The notes: generated by a model not told the origin, from the sequence alone. Positions 37,997-51,230 are shown, counted from the first letter of the stretch. The stretch is 64,000 nucleotides of DNA from Terebella lapidaria (GCA_949152475.1 OX424560.1:4712001-4776000), one strand, 5' to 3'. Program-made: numbers and translations.

Positions 37997-38388
37997 AATG
38001 GGCTAATTTGGCCCTTAGCAACCAGGTTGCTAAAGCTGGTATTCTAGTTAAAACATGATATAAAAGTTTCAAACCAATTCAGATAACAGGGTAGTGACTA
38101 TATTTTGTGGAATTGATCAACAAAATGTTCAAAAACACACCTTAGCAACCGATACAGGACTGACAAATCACTGACGTTTAGAGACATTGAAAGTTAATGG
38201 ATGCTATCACTGCTGATTTCCCAAGCCTGTATTGGTTGCTAAGGGTTGTGTTCAGACATTTTGATGATATACTCCTCAATATATTGTCATTACTCCATTG
38301 TCTGAAATGGTTTCATACATGTATATCTTGTTTTTAATTAGATATTGACCATAGCAACCATGGTTGCTAAGGGCCCAGCCAGACCATT

Positions 38389-38404
38389 GGTTGCCATGGC
38401 AACC
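38389..38404. promoter_or_regulatory. RFX X-box-like site, right arm
   Basis: GGTTGCCATGGCAACC is a perfect palindromic X-box (GTTGCC-AT-GGCAAC), the mirror partner of the site at 37981-37996. Everted half-sites lie beside each: TAGCAACCAGGTTGCTA at about 38017 and TAGCAACCATGGTTGCTA at about 38352. Confidence 0.5.
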
Positions 38405-38759
38405 ACGAATTTCTTGTACTTACTGACTATTCGAACTAAAAAGCATAAATAATGGGTTTGGGTGAACAAATATGGATACAAACGGCCTCATTATTCCATT
38501 TAAAAATGCCTAATTAAAAGGCAGTCTGTCAATGACGTCATACACCTCATTTGCATATTAATTAGCTGTCAAACTCTGTTGTCAGATTCTGTAAATAGAG
38601 ACATGTTTAAAGTGTCATAACTTTGGAAAGAATCATGATATCAATATGCTGTGAAGACCATTTCGTTCGGTTCAAATAGTGCTTTCACATACATAACAAA
38701 AACCAATATCCAATTTTCGTGATATATACCCTTTAAACCTTCAACCAAAATAATAATTT

Positions 38760-38822
38760 ACATGATTATATAAACATGATTACATGATTAACATGATTAC
38801 ATTATTAACACGATTACATGAT
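38760..38822 (+). repeat. ACATGATTA short tandem repeat
   Basis: Six imperfect repeats of ACATGATTA with small insertions, 24 bp to the right of the TTAA element. Probably a young microsatellite. Confidence 0.7.
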
Positions 38823-41565
38823 CTATGAGAAAAGGTGTTACTGCCTTTTTACTATATACAACTGTAAAGCACTGCCTGTTATCAAAACGTATATCATTGA
38901 CAGATAGCTCATTTCATTGGCTTCGCGGGTTCAATCTTTCTGATATCTTGTATATGCAGCACACCATGACTGTTCTTGAACAACAAGTGATATATCCACA
39001 GAACCATGGGACAGGAATGATATGAAATCAAGCCGGTAATCTTCGACCGACATCTCTTATCACTTCCACAAATTGTGATGGATTTGGATATGACCCCCTT
39101 TTTTTTTCCATGTGTGTGCAGCATTTTGAAAACACAGTGTACAAATTTTACGAGACATTGAGGTAAGAAAATGATTGATGAGAAGAGAAGAGATCACGTC
39201 AGTGGTTGCAGTGTATTGAACTTCTTTAAATATAATTGGTGGTTAATATTACCTCTGCCTGCACGTATTATAGAACCACATTGATATTAGTCGAATTGGT
39301 TATATACATGATATATATGTATATCCCTAGATGGTGGTTGTAAGAATTTGTTGGTGAGCCACCTTTCAGTGGTTTCTCGTGGTGAGTTTTTCAAGGTCGT
39401 TCGATTTTGGCCCATCTCTTCTTCAGAATTTATATGCCCACGCCATGTGGGCATTATAAGGCTCGTTCTATATTTCAGTCTTCTATTTACTCGGAGTCGA
39501 TTGCTCAGCATTCCGCCATAGCTGGGCATGTCATTCACACTCGTTGAGTGGGGTAGGCGGGTCAAGGTCGAGCAATGTTACTTAGCCCAGAAATAAAGCA
39601 GGTATTGACATGGCGAAATTCTACCTCCACTCAATAAGCAGCACACTTTGAGGATCTATGCGAGGCAGAATATAACTTAATTGCACCAGGTATACGATGG
39701 TTACACGGGATTATTCTTGTTATTATTCATTTCTTGCGATTCCAACCCGCCTAGGCGTCTATTGGCATCATTCGGTCAATAAATCTTTAAAACCTACCGT
39801 TCCCGTGATTACCACAAAGACGGAATGTGACCAAATCAGATATATAGGGGTAACAAATTTTGAATCACATGCAAATTTATCATCCGCGGATTCCCCATGA
39901 GCTTTATTGGCATTCCATTTAAAGCAGTGGTCGTAGAAACGGTAAAACACGTAACCGATGGCATTTACTCTTAACCGATGGCATTACATGGAGTATAAAT
40001 CAGCTACCGTCTGCTGTTAATTACTTACATAATGGGTCGCCACTAGACTTCCTATAATGGACCTTTGTTGGGATAGGAGAGACCTTCATCAGTTAAATAT
40101 AATTGTCATACTTATTTTGAATATCATACAAGGCTTTAGTCGAATCTGCACTCACTCCATAAAAATGAACTTTCGTTTTCCTATTGTCACACAAAGTGGC
40201 ATCAACCTGCAATACCGCAACATGCAGATTGGTTATGTTAACACACTTGCAGATTGAGGACGTAGTGGGAAAAAATTTCTGAGGGGAAATAGAAATCCCT
40301 CAAACTGCATATTTTGTGGACATTGCAAAATGATTCCGAAAAGGTTTCGAATAGTGTCCCAAAAGTATTAAATGTCGCCTCGTGTCAGCCATATAAACAT
40401 TAATTTACATAATAAATAAATAAACTCACGCGCAGTAGATATCGGGTTAAGAAAACAAATCCTGAACAAGCTCCACAGTGGATTTAGCAAGTACTTGAGA
40501 AAAAAACATAATTATATCGACTATTTATCATTTCAGTCTATTCACATAATAATTTTATCCATCAGAAAATTCCTATTAACTACACCAGTTGTCACACGAG
40601 ATGCCGCGGCACACACTGCATATTCATAATTGCTCGCAGATGAAACGAGTCAAGGGTTCGCGTCATCGCATGTATTTGTATATTGTCACAATCCCATACT
40701 TGTTCACGTGTGTTATATGAAAGGGGATTACACTAGAAGTGAATTTCAATAATGTTTGCTACCTGATAATGTCACCGGCTTTCAACAAATCTGCATGCAT
40801 TCATATCATATGATCATGTCAGGATTAGTAAAGGTTTGGATTTTATGATTATTTGTCTTGTGTTTTTTTTCGAGTTTTAATATAAGTAGATGCTAATGAT
40901 CACCGTACTAAAAGTCGACAATACAGAAAATATTATTCAGATGATGAATATATATGCATCGCATTCCATATACACCCAACAAACTTGTTACAACTATTTC
41001 ACCGAGTAGCTGATTCAAATGTCACTCATCGAATAGATGGCACATGTATATTCAACGAACAGACCAACAGGTAAGCATTACTACAATTCACCAGAATCTG
41101 ATGTCTTTCGCACAAAACAAAAATTGTCCATCAATGCTTCACGCTTAAATCAAAGCTTTTCGGTTTCCTGTCACTAATCATGGTTGTTGTGCCATAACGT
41201 AGGCTCGCCCTTATTTTAAGATGAGAAGGGAGGAAATGGGTGGAGGGTTTTGGAGATGTTCGAGAGATGCTACCCATAATCTGGCAGGAAATCCGGGCAC
41301 AATCAGTCAACACCAGTCTAAGGGGAACAGTTAATATTTACGATTAAGAAAAAAAAGCCAAAAGCAGAAAAAACTGACCCAAACCTCCATCGTAGCATAA
41401 CAGGCCTCTGAGTAATGATAAGCTATAATACACAAATATGACTCGGACTCCGAATTGGCTCCTGGGATTGAGATGTATTAATTCGATGGTCCACAGGAAA
41501 CACAATGGCCTGTGTCGTGAAACCTCACCAAGTGTTTTTCTTTTCTCTAGTGTCTGCTCCGGTCA

Positions 41566-41700
41566 CGTCATACCACGTGTCATATTCCTGGAATCGAGGT
41601 TAACTTGAAATGAACACTGTTTATCCCGTTTTGACAACTTCATGCTGCGAAAGCTCGGTAATTCGATGTGAAAGCAGCTTTATTGCTTTTCGACAATGTC
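41566..41700 (+). other. Conserved gamma block 2, gammaA copy
   Basis: Matches gammaD (62686-62820) with only a few substitutions over 125 bp, and gammaB (48985-49100) more loosely. It contains CACGTG and TTATCCCGTTTTGACAACTT. No shared open frame. The role is unknown; it could be regulatory or part of an untranslated exon. Confidence 0.5.
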
Positions 41701-43907
41701 CGTGTGTGATCGTTTTGAAGAACTGCTATTGTCTGGGAATATGGACGTGGTGAGAGGTATAGGGGCAAGTAGATTGATTCAAGTTAAAGTATTCTTTTAT
41801 TTATCACACTTATTATAACCATATGAGTGCCTTGCTATTGGCCTGTTTCAACATTACATTGTGGAAGAAACATGGGCTTGATTACATGCTCATAAATGTT
41901 GTGTAATACCTGATCCAGTTATGGTTGTCCGGCAAACACATAAATATTGCACACCCAATTACCTGGATAAAAATTTTTTATATAAGTGTTACCGAGTGTT
42001 ACCTACAAATTGAGAGATATTATGTATTAGAATGTGATGATATATGCCTATAACTGCATTTGGCAAGTAGAAATATTTGTTGTGAATAAAGGACCTGAAT
42101 AAACATGTCTTACATGTTAAGATGTCAGAGTATTTCCCTGACCAAAACAATTATTTTGTCATAGTTGTGAATAAATTGTGCTTGAAATTGCGGTGTTTCA
42201 TATAAAGATTGGATGTTTTCGATGCACTAATGTGCCAAAGCAAAAAAAAGGCGACAGGCTACGGCATTAGTAGACAAATCGAGCACGAATTTCGCTACTA
42301 TGTATTGCTGACACGTCTTCTTTCTTTACGCTACAACTCCTGATATAATGTCTGGCTGTATGTTTCACATGTCTTTGCCCTCATGCCACAGTTTCTAACA
42401 CAGTGTCCCGCCCTATGTTTCACTCCGCAGTGTCACGTGCCTAATGCTCCCAAACAGCGGTACAATCCAATTTGGTGTGAAATCGTAGTATAGTTTTTCT
42501 TTCCCTTTTTCAATTGTTCTTGGATATTGAGGCTAACAAGGTGTTAGCATTCCTGACAGCTGTTCGGCAGACTATATAAGTGCTGCTGTCTTTCCTGAGT
42601 GGTTTCTGTCCTTGTCTTTAATTGTGTATTTTCCACAGTCAGTACAATCTGGAATATCAAGTTCAGATTTTAAAAAAAATTCGAAGGTGTGATGATCGTT
42701 TCGAACGTGACGGTTTTGTTACACGTCTCAAGAATTTAACTGTATCTGGAAATGGTCACAATATGAACAAGAATGTGTAAGATGCTATTGTTAGATGCTG
42801 TCAGAGGTAGTTCATTGCTTAAGGAGACAGAGCTACACTCACGATTTTTTTCTCAGCCAATTCAAATAAACATATCATTTTTCTTGCCAGCTAAAGTAAG
42901 CAAGCAGGAATTCAGAAAAAAAATCAGACATATATCTTGCTTATTTTCTTAGATCTGCAATCCGTGTCAATAGCTAGTATTCAGTACTTTCACATTTACA
43001 TTGTAGTTTTCCGCTGCAACCCTAACCTATGATTGTCACAGGAAATTACAAACATCTAGGACAGTCATCCAAACTCATTTGTCTTCATTTCATCATAATA
43101 TTTCCTCGTGGACAGTGAATTTCGCGTGCATGCTTGATGTGGTGGGTACTGTTTTGTAACGTGGCAGAATTTCCAGCCGGCCCTCCCACTCCTCCCATCT
43201 TCAGGAAACCTCTGAGATGCGCGTGGGTAGTCCTGGCAACATGCATAATAAATTACTCAGTGTGTGGAGCTTAACGCAATTAATAAATTGGAATTATGGT
43301 TATTATAATTACCGGCAAAATCCTCATTTTACATGGTCTGTGGTATCTAAATATGGCGTCTCCGGTGCCTTGACTAATGTTCTTCTTATATTTTGCCGTG
43401 GTGATCAATACAACATTTTATCGCAATTCATTGCCCAATAGGCAAACATGTTTAAACAAAACGCTTGCATGGAAGACCTGGTCGTGTCGCTCCTTATATT
43501 TCAGATACATGCAGAATGTGCGCACATACCCGAGGTGTCCCCATGTGAAGATATTTGTTGCATAAGGATTCGGGTTTCCACCCAGTACTTACTACCGAAA
43601 TTAACCATATAGAAATGTTAGAATACCGTTAGTTCAATTTCAAATGAGTGTTTTCAGATTGTGTTGACCTGGACAATAGTCGATAATATTGGAACAATAA
43701 TCATAGTGGAATTGTATTTTTTTCCATTGTCCGCTCATTCCATATATCTGAGTTCAATTTGATTCATAATTCATGACACCCTGGGGAAACCAGTATGAAA
43801 CTAGACAACAAAAAAGCATCGATCAAATTCATATTTTTGAAAGGAAATGAGGGAATATATCACAGGGCAAAAGAAAGCAAAAACATACATACATGTACTC
43901 GGCGATT

Positions 43908-44060
43908 ACTCTTTTCTTGAGGCAAAGGTTGGAAATGTTGTTTTTGCGTATCCAGCACCAACATCCAGAGATGTGTTCCTCACCCGCCACTTCTCGTTCA
44001 AACACTCATCAGCCTCGTGTTAATGAATAAAGATCCCCAGGCCAAAGTTGTTTGATGACA
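43908..44060 (-). pseudogene. Exon-like block Y, gammaB copy, with stop
   Basis: On the minus strand it reads NNFGLGIFIH-stop-HEADECLNEKW, later GAGYAKTTFPTFAS, aligning with gammaC and gammaD with one in-frame codon deletion. It has an internal stop and an extra base near the end, so this copy is broken. The preserved frame otherwise supports descent from a coding exon. No family recognised. Confidence 0.45.
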
Positions 44061-46008
44061 TCGAATCGTTGATGAACATGTTCATGTGATGTCAATATAC
44101 TTGTTCCAAACAACCAGATTTAGGAACAAATATCCGAATGTGTTGCATGACAGTTCTGAAAATTTATTGGAATATTTCCTGTTAGTTATGTCATGATTTT
44201 CTTTCTATACAGCAGGACTGTTAATCACATCAAATCGAATTTGGAAGTTGTCTTTTTTTATCTTTGGGCGAGTGATAAATAGAGCAGTTAGTGAATATCC
44301 AAAATCAGCCAATTTGAGACACAACTATGCTGGCCATGGATTGTAAGGATATAAACTGGTTTAATGATGTCAAGTTATCACTTGGTAAAGCAAATCCAAA
44401 TCCAAGGTCACAGTACCATTGGGTATTGTAAAACTAAACCCCAGAGGCTTTTAAACATGATCCACTGCACAAAGCTGCAGTCTAGGAAGAATGATTCAGC
44501 AAAAACTTCGGTTTACTATTCACTGTCGTGTATATATTCATTTTAGAAGCGATTGACGTTTATGACTTTTTAGGTTGTCTGTGAGCTTTTTGAGGGAACG
44601 GAGCAGGTCTTCAATATGGGGGATTTATATATGTACGCACACTATTGGTAATGGACCCTAATATGTGCTGTCTTGGTTGTAAATTTTGGCTCCCTGTCAT
44701 GAAAGTGTCGAAATTCAGCGTCATATCTAATATCAATGCTTAGTACAATTCTAGCATGCTTGAAAGAGTTTGCTCCATTCGATAAATTGATCATATGGAT
44801 TGTCTTGCATTTTAAAGGGTATAGACATGTTTCGTATACATGGTATAGTACAGTGCTTAACTGCATGATAAATTTAATTTTCATCACAAATGGCCTATTA
44901 CGTTCTGCTTGATGTTAATCTCATGGAGTGAGATTCAGCGACATCAACAAAATATCAAGAACTGACAGCTTGGAGTGACACCAGAGATATCATTGCATTG
45001 GAATTATTTCCACCAATTTGCACTATTTTATAACAAGCATAAAACCTCGACAAGAACCCATTTATGTGTCAGGCTTCTCGTGTTAATTAAGGTGACAGGG
45101 ATGTTGCGAAAAACCTTTTTTTAAAAAAAGATATAAAAAGTGGAGTCTGATTGAAATTGGATTTCCATATCCCTGTTCAAGAACTGTTAGAAATCAACAT
45201 AGCTAGGCCCGTAGCTCTACGGATATCTTATATCTGTAATGGAAATTTGCAGCTGTTGTAATTCGGAATTCCTAATTAAAATCTCTTATTCGTTATTGGT
45301 TGAAAAAATACTTTACCTTTTTCTGATTGCCAATCGCTTCAAACTGATGCAACTAATTGGATCAAAATGTGGGAATGTAGTTCACTTTCAAGTCCAAATG
45401 GGTTTCCTAATTGAGTCGATATTGAATTCTGAATATTTTTTCATTAAAATACCATGAACACCTTTATTTGACAAGACAACCCCGTGACATGCTCTGGTGA
45501 CTGACACGTTTCTCAACAAAAAATGGTTTACACTTGGAAACTTCCATGTAATTGAAACGTGTTTAGTTATTGATCGATAATTTTAGTTGCGATAACTGGC
45601 TACAAGTACCTCAAAATGTGACCAAATGCCGCAAAGTGATATTTCATAAAAAAAATCAATTGAATATGTTAACCAAAATAACATTCTATACACATGACTA
45701 TATAACATTTCCAAAAGTTTTAATGAATGTACACAGTAAACACATCAAGTTTTATCACTTTTTGACATGTGTAGTATATCCGAACATCAGAAAAAAAATT
45801 GTTCAACACACCTCGACGGCGTACATCGTCCGCTTGGCGGGATTCGGTCATTCGGATATTATGAATCTGAAACACAATTACAATAGCCGCCAAACCACGG
45901 GACAGGGACGATGTGAAATTGTATTGTATTGTATTGTATTTTATTCGAGATGTGCATATAACATAATACATAATAATTCAAAATAGTACAAGAATATAGG
46001 ACACATCC

Positions 46009-46057
46009 CAGGTGTTTACAAAAGCGTAGCTTGTAACCCGAGGGCTGTAAACACCTG
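46009..46057. other. Long-stem hairpin near the LINE 3' end
   Basis: CAGGTGTTTACA at 46009-46020 and its exact reverse complement at 46046-46057, separated by 25 nt. It lies about 90 bp from the CAATA tail, the position where LINEs often carry a hairpin recognised by their reverse transcriptase; that role is inference. Confidence 0.5.
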
Positions 46058-46244
46058 TAATTAAAACCAGTCACCTCACCATATACACCACAAACATCAT
46101 ATCCTTTACAATAAATTGTTGTTCCTTCCAGTCCGTCTAATACTCATAAACATCATATTGTTCTATATTTACATACTTTACAATATTATCCACTATATAC
46201 TATATACAAAATTTACTCTTTGATAATTTCGCTGAATATTCACA

Positions 46245-46516
46245 CACACACACCTACACCCCCCACCCCCCCCCCCCCCCCATGTTACCCACCTGCACAC
46301 ACACCTACCCCCATACAACTCACACACAAACATCTACTGTACCCATCCCGAGCCAATCACACACAACCAAGCCCCTTTACACCCACACACACAAACCCGC
46401 ATCCCCACACACATTTTTCAAAATTAACTATAGTTTGGTCAAAATATACAGGGTATCCGCAGAAACCCATACCATTCACACCCACACACACCCACACACA
46501 CACACGCACACACACA
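46245..46516 (+). repeat. C-rich and CA/CCCACA low-complexity region
   Basis: Alternating (CA)n, CCCCCA and a C run at 46269-46280, with a short ordinary segment at 46415-46470. Two overlapping open frames here are rich in His, Thr and Pro only because of the composition. Confidence 0.85.
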
Positions 46517-47609
46517 AATAATTATATGAATCCAACAGTAGATAATTAGATTTCAATACATACATATGGGTCACGTGTAAATTTCCTGTCAGAGACATGT
46601 GCATGTGGGTTTTTGCTATTATAAAGAGTAAATTATCAATCATGTAAGTATATCAGATTTTCAAATTTTAGGTTTATTGTTTGATATTCGATAAATATAT
46701 TTTCGTGGCTGTGATGTGTCAAACTGACGGTGCACATACATATATGTTTTCAAATTATTCAATATCTAGACAGGAGGTCCTGCTTGACTTTCTTTTTAAA
46801 TGAAGTTCGTGTCTGTGCGTTTTTGATGGTCATTGGCAATCTCGAACACTATCTCTTATCACTTGCACAAATTGTGGTGGATATGCATATGACCCAGTTC
46901 TTCATTCTGTATGTGTGTGTGCAGGAAAGTTATATTTTAAAAGTAGACTAACGGATGGTCCTCTGATGTCTTATTAGTGTTCAAGTGAAATGGTCTATTT
47001 GAAACTTCCTTCGGGGGTAATTTGAAATACCCCTGCACCTGGACGTTTACAGGCCACATTGATATCAAACATGTACATGTATTGATATGCATAATTTTTG
47101 CATGTGTATCTCTATTGATTACATTATATATTTATTTTGCAAAAAAAAAAATAGTGTTTGAATGTTGTAAATTTAATTGTTTCTTTTCCTGAGATTTGGT
47201 ATATCAGTCGATGTTAAGCACTGTATACATTAATATGGCCGTCCCATGCTTGTTTCATTAGTTCAGTGGTGATTACTCCAGGCTAGTGTGGCATATTCCA
47301 TCATGGGCTGGGACTGTCAGTAACATTCGGTCAGTGTCGCAGGTGCGTCAACGTTGAGGCCGAGATACTCAGGCCAGAAATGAAGTAAGTATTGACATCG
47401 CGAACTTCCAATTTCACTCAATTAGACAGCACATTTTGACCCGTCTTCAAGGGCATGTATCCGAGGCAGACTGCAAACTTAACTGCACTGAGTGTACCGT
47501 GGTTACACTGGAAAAATTATCCTTGTTCATTTCTTGCAATTCCAACTCCCATCAGTTGGCCAATCAATCTCTAAAACCTACAGTTCCCATGATTACCATC
47601 GTCAAGAAG

Positions 47610-47830
47610 ATGGAACGTGACCAAATCAGACATATGGTAAATATATTTGAATCACACACATATTTATCATCCGCAGACCCCCATGAGCTTTATTGACATT
47701 CCATTTGAAGCAGGAGTCGTAGGAACGATAGAACACGTAAGTGATGGCATTTCCTTCAATGGGTCTAAATCAGATACCGTCTGCTGTTAATTACCTACAT
47801 AATGGGTCGCTACTACGCTTCTCATAATGC
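47610..47830 (+). repeat. Conserved gamma block 1, gammaB copy (diverged)
   Basis: The same order of words as the 140-bp block of gammaC and gammaD, but with about a dozen substitutions, a one-base deletion and the loss of the GTTACAACGTCAA piece. It is the outlier among the four copies. Confidence 0.55.
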
Positions 47831-49831
47831 ACATTTGTTGGTATTCTGGGATATGAAACCAATAAAATATACCTATAACTTTTATTGCGAATCATCGTGC
47901 AATATCAGTGTAAACTAATTTTCAATCAAATATACATTTTGGATTGGAATGGTACCAACTCTAAAAAAAAACATTTGTCATTGCCCTACTAATATGTGCC
48001 AATCTGCGATAACTCACCACAGACTGGCTACGTGAACACACATGCAAATCAAAGAATGTCATCAAAATTCCTAAAACTGATGTCTTCAAACACGATATTG
48101 TATAATTGGTAAATATTGCATTATTGGTTTTCAGTCAGAAAATGTTTTTAAAAGTATTAGTTTTCGCCTCGTGTTGGCCATGTCAACTTCAATTTGCATA
48201 ATAAGTAACTAAACACACACGCGCTAGGTATTACAGCACGAAACCAAACACTTGAAAAACTCAACAGTGAATTTGGTGAATAACTGATAAAGCTTGTAAT
48301 TCCATCGACTGTTTCATTTTTCAATTTATTATTTATCGTTTCATCACGAAATGATTACACTATTTGTCACCCGAGATGTGTATTCGTAATTGCACGCTGT
48401 CAGAACGAAACGGGTGTTTAGGTTATTATATGAATTCATTAGATGATAAATATGATAAGGGTCTACACCAGAGAAATATTTCTATTATGTTTGCTAAGTG
48501 ACAATGTCACCAGCGAATATACATGCATGTGTTTCTCGTAATATTCAGGCCAGGTTTAGTAAGCTTGACGATTATTCGTTCTGAATGTTTTAAGTTTGAT
48601 ACATCTCAATGCTACGGTGAGTGCATGAGAAACTACTTCAACCGAAGTTGACCCAAATGGAAATCACGAGTTTGATGCCAAGAGATACGTTTCACCAATC
48701 AATATATTTCCCATCTGGTTTCGTTTCGCAATCTCGTCACTGGGTAAATATTTATTATTTACAAAAAGAGAAGAAAAAATAGTTCCGTCTTGGCATCTCC
48801 GGCCACTACAAGTAGTTATTCATAGGCTATATGTATATAGTATATAATATGGAACGGAAACTGAATTGGCGCCCTAGGATTGAGACATATCAATTCGATC
48901 GTCTACAGCATACCCAGTGGTCTCTATTTTATGACTTACACAGGGCATTTCTCTCTCTCTTGTGTCTGCTCGGTTCATCAAACCATGTGTCATATTTATG
49001 GAATCGAGGTTAACTTGACATGTTCACTGTTTATCCCGTTTTGACAACTTCATGTTGCGAAAGCTCGGTAACTCGATGTCATAGAAGCTTTATTGCTTTT
49101 TCGACAATATCTACATGCAATTGCTTTGAAGACTGAACTGTTATGCCTGATATTACGAATGAGCTGTGAGGTACAGCGACCAGCGTATCTAATTGCTTTA
49201 AAGGTATTCTCTAGTGACCATTTTCGCCAAGAAATTATTGCTTCATGAATATAATATTGATCACAATGAAGCCCACAACACAAAGTGGTTTCCTGAACAA
49301 AATAATAATTTGTTGCAAGAATCATAGTGTGAAATAAACTGTAATCGTCATTGCACTCTGTTAACACGAAGCTTCAGGACTAAAAGGTCACCTACCACTG
49401 GAAATACTGGTCTAGTCTTTACTCCGGTTTTTCAATTTTTCTCGGTCATTAGGTTTAAAGAGGTGTTAGCATTTCTCCCAGCTGTTTTGCAGACTCTGTT
49501 GCCTTTCTTGAGTGGTTTCCGTGTTTGTATTAATTGTGTATTTCGCACAGTTATATACTAATTCCAGCAGGTGCGCATTAGGAACAACTACATAAGCGTG
49601 GAAACAAGACCCAAGTATAAAGTATCCGATCAAACAAAACCGTGTCCATTATCCAATCTCAAAGTCCGGTGTCAGGAAAAATTGTGAAAATTTTATGGAA
49701 CTTCACGAACCCCCATAATGTCCATAAAGGTGGACATTAGGTGTTCTGGAAAGAGTGAGCATTTCCAGCCCCACATGTGGCTCTCTTCATGAATTTCAAA
49801 ACAATAACATGCAAACAGGCCTTGCTGCATT

Positions 49832-49945
49832 TTGATGATACCAGTGTGTCTTTGGATAAACTATTTGTCGTGCTTCGTTCCTATTCCAAATTATTGTTTT
49901 TCGGGTTTGATATTGGCATTATCGAAATCCGGTTGTTTTGGTGTT
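49832..49945 (+). repeat. Dispersed short repeat at the gammaB/gammaC junction
   Basis: Contains CCAGTGTGTCTTTGGATAAA and a TGATATTGGCATTATC segment, matching the reverse complement of 57410-57545. It sits exactly where gammaB ends, so it may have taken part in the duplication breakpoint. Confidence 0.5.
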
Positions 49946-50426
49946 GATCCTTGACAGAAATTTTGCTTCCATTCTGAGTGTGGTGGATACTGTTTTGTAC
50001 CGTGACAGAATTCCTAGCCGGCCCTTACACTCCTCCCGTGTCTGTGGTAGTCCTGGCAACAAGCATAATAAATTACTCAGCGTGTGGAGCTTAAAGCAAT
50101 TAGTAGATTGGAATTATGATTACAATTACGAGCGAAATTTATCCCTTATTTTACATGGTCTGTGGGATCTACAAGTAGATTCTCTACTGCCTCGACTGAT
50201 GTTATTTTAATACTTTGCCACCAGCACCAATACCATATTTTACCGTGATTTATTACAACATACGCAAAACAACACTCTTGCGCAAAAGACCTGGCATTGT
50301 TACTCCTGATACCCCAGATACAAACCCTTTGTTTGCTCATGCAAGGACCATGTGAGGTATTTGTTGCATAGGGAATCTACGGTGGCTCATTACCGCCAAT
50401 TACGTTCGTGTATTTCTCACCCCATT

Positions 50427-51230
50427 TATAATTATCACCTCACAATTTTCACCCCGTTTATAATTTCCACCCCGTTCATAATTATCACCTCACAATTTTC
50501 ACCCCGTTTATAATTTACACCTCGTTCATAATTATCACCTCACAATTTTCACCCCGTTTATAATTTCCACCCCGTTCATAATTATCACCTCACAATTTTC
50601 ACCCCGTTTATAATTTCCACCCCGTTCATAATTATCACCTCACAATTTTCACCCCGTTTATAATTTACACCCCATTCATAATTATCACCTCACAATTTTC
50701 ACCCCGTTTATAATTTCCACCCCGTTCATAATTATCACCTCACAATTTTCACCCCGTTTATAATTTCCACCCCGTTCATAATTATCACCTCAGAATTATC
50801 ACCGCGTTTATAATTTCCACCCCGTTCATAATTATCACCTCAGAATTATCACCGTGTTTATAATTTCCACCCCGTTCATAATTATCACCTCACAATTTTC
50901 ACCCCGTTTATAATTTCCACCCCGTTCATAATTATCACCTCAGAATTATCACCGCGTTTACAATTTCCACCCCGTTCATAATTATCACCTCACAATTTTC
51001 ACCCCATTTATAATTTCCACCCCGTTCATAATTATCACCTCACAATTTTCACCCCGTTTATAATTTACACCCCGTTCATAATTATCACCTCACAATTTTC
51101 ACCCCGTTTATAATTTACACCCCATTCATAATTATCACCTCAGAATTATCACCGCGTTTATAATTTCCACCCCGTTTATAATTTACACCCCGTTCATAAT
51201 TATCACCTCAGAGTTATCACCGCGTTTATA
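50427..51230 (+). repeat. Left arm: 16 x 50-bp tandem array
   Basis: ATTATCACCTCA recurs every 50 bp from 50431 (50481, 50531 and so on) through about 51205. Most units contain CACAATTTTCACCCCG; a minority variant CAGAATTATCACCGCG is found mainly in the inner units. The unit is built of three related 15-18 bp modules, each with TATAATT or AATT followed by a CACC word. Confidence 0.95.

Larger units (their letters stand above)
37664..38732. mobile_element. TTAA-flanked 1.07-kb palindromic element
   Basis: TTAA at 37660-37663 and 38733-38736 flanks AGGGTATATATCACG and its exact reverse complement. The inversion continues inward for about 500 bp per arm, including TGACGTCATTGACAG on both sides, with only a short central loop near 38170-38215. 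TTAA targets are used by piggyBac and Kolobok; termini starting AGGG fit Kolobok (purine-purine ends) better than the CCY ends of piggyBac. It has no transposase frame. It contains paired GTTGC/GCAAC motifs described separately. Confidence 0.8.
34720..43080 (+). repeat. gammaA, tandem copy 1 of 4
   Basis: Begins with the landmark CAGCCGGCCC (34797) found near the start of all four gamma copies (43176, 50017, 56671). Other ordered anchors: GGATTCGGGTTTCC near 35150, the block ending AAGCTTATTGTAAAAC near 36460, TAATGGGTCGCCACTAG near 40032, and TTATCCCGTTTTGACAACTT near 41622. It carries the TTAA palindrome at 37664-38732. The exon-like block of gammaB-D is not recognisable here. G-run at 37069-37080. 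Confidence 0.8.
45925..46820 (-). mobile_element. 5'-truncated LINE 3' end with (CAATA)n tail
   Basis: GammaA and gammaD run directly from GATGTGAAAT into a GGCAATC stretch, while gammaB has about 0.9 kb between them (45925 to about 46825). The insert begins on the plus strand with four TATTG repeats, that is (CAATA)n on the minus strand following a T/A-rich end, as in many LINE tails. No ORF2 remnant is recognised, so only 3' UTR may be left. The right edge is uncertain because part of 46560-46820 may be gamma DNA. Confidence 0.5.
43090..49940 (+). repeat. gammaB, tandem copy 2 of 4
   Basis: Landmarks in the gamma order: CAGCCGGCCC at 43176, GGATTCGGGTTTCC near 43566, exon-like block at 43908-44060, AGGTCACAGTACC near 44405, GTGACAGGGATG near 45091, TAATGGGTCGC near 47803, TTATCCCGTTTTGACAACTT near 49030. 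It differs from other copies by the LINE tail insertion and a C/CA-rich region at 45925-46820. Confidence 0.8.

Noticed and set aside
45570-45986. 138-codon open frame
   Set aside because: It runs into the TATTG tail of the inserted LINE fragment and is not kept in gammaA, C or D.
46220-46549. 109-codon His/Thr/Pro-rich frame
   Set aside because: Produced by CA and C-rich simple sequence; a second frame over the same DNA is equally open.
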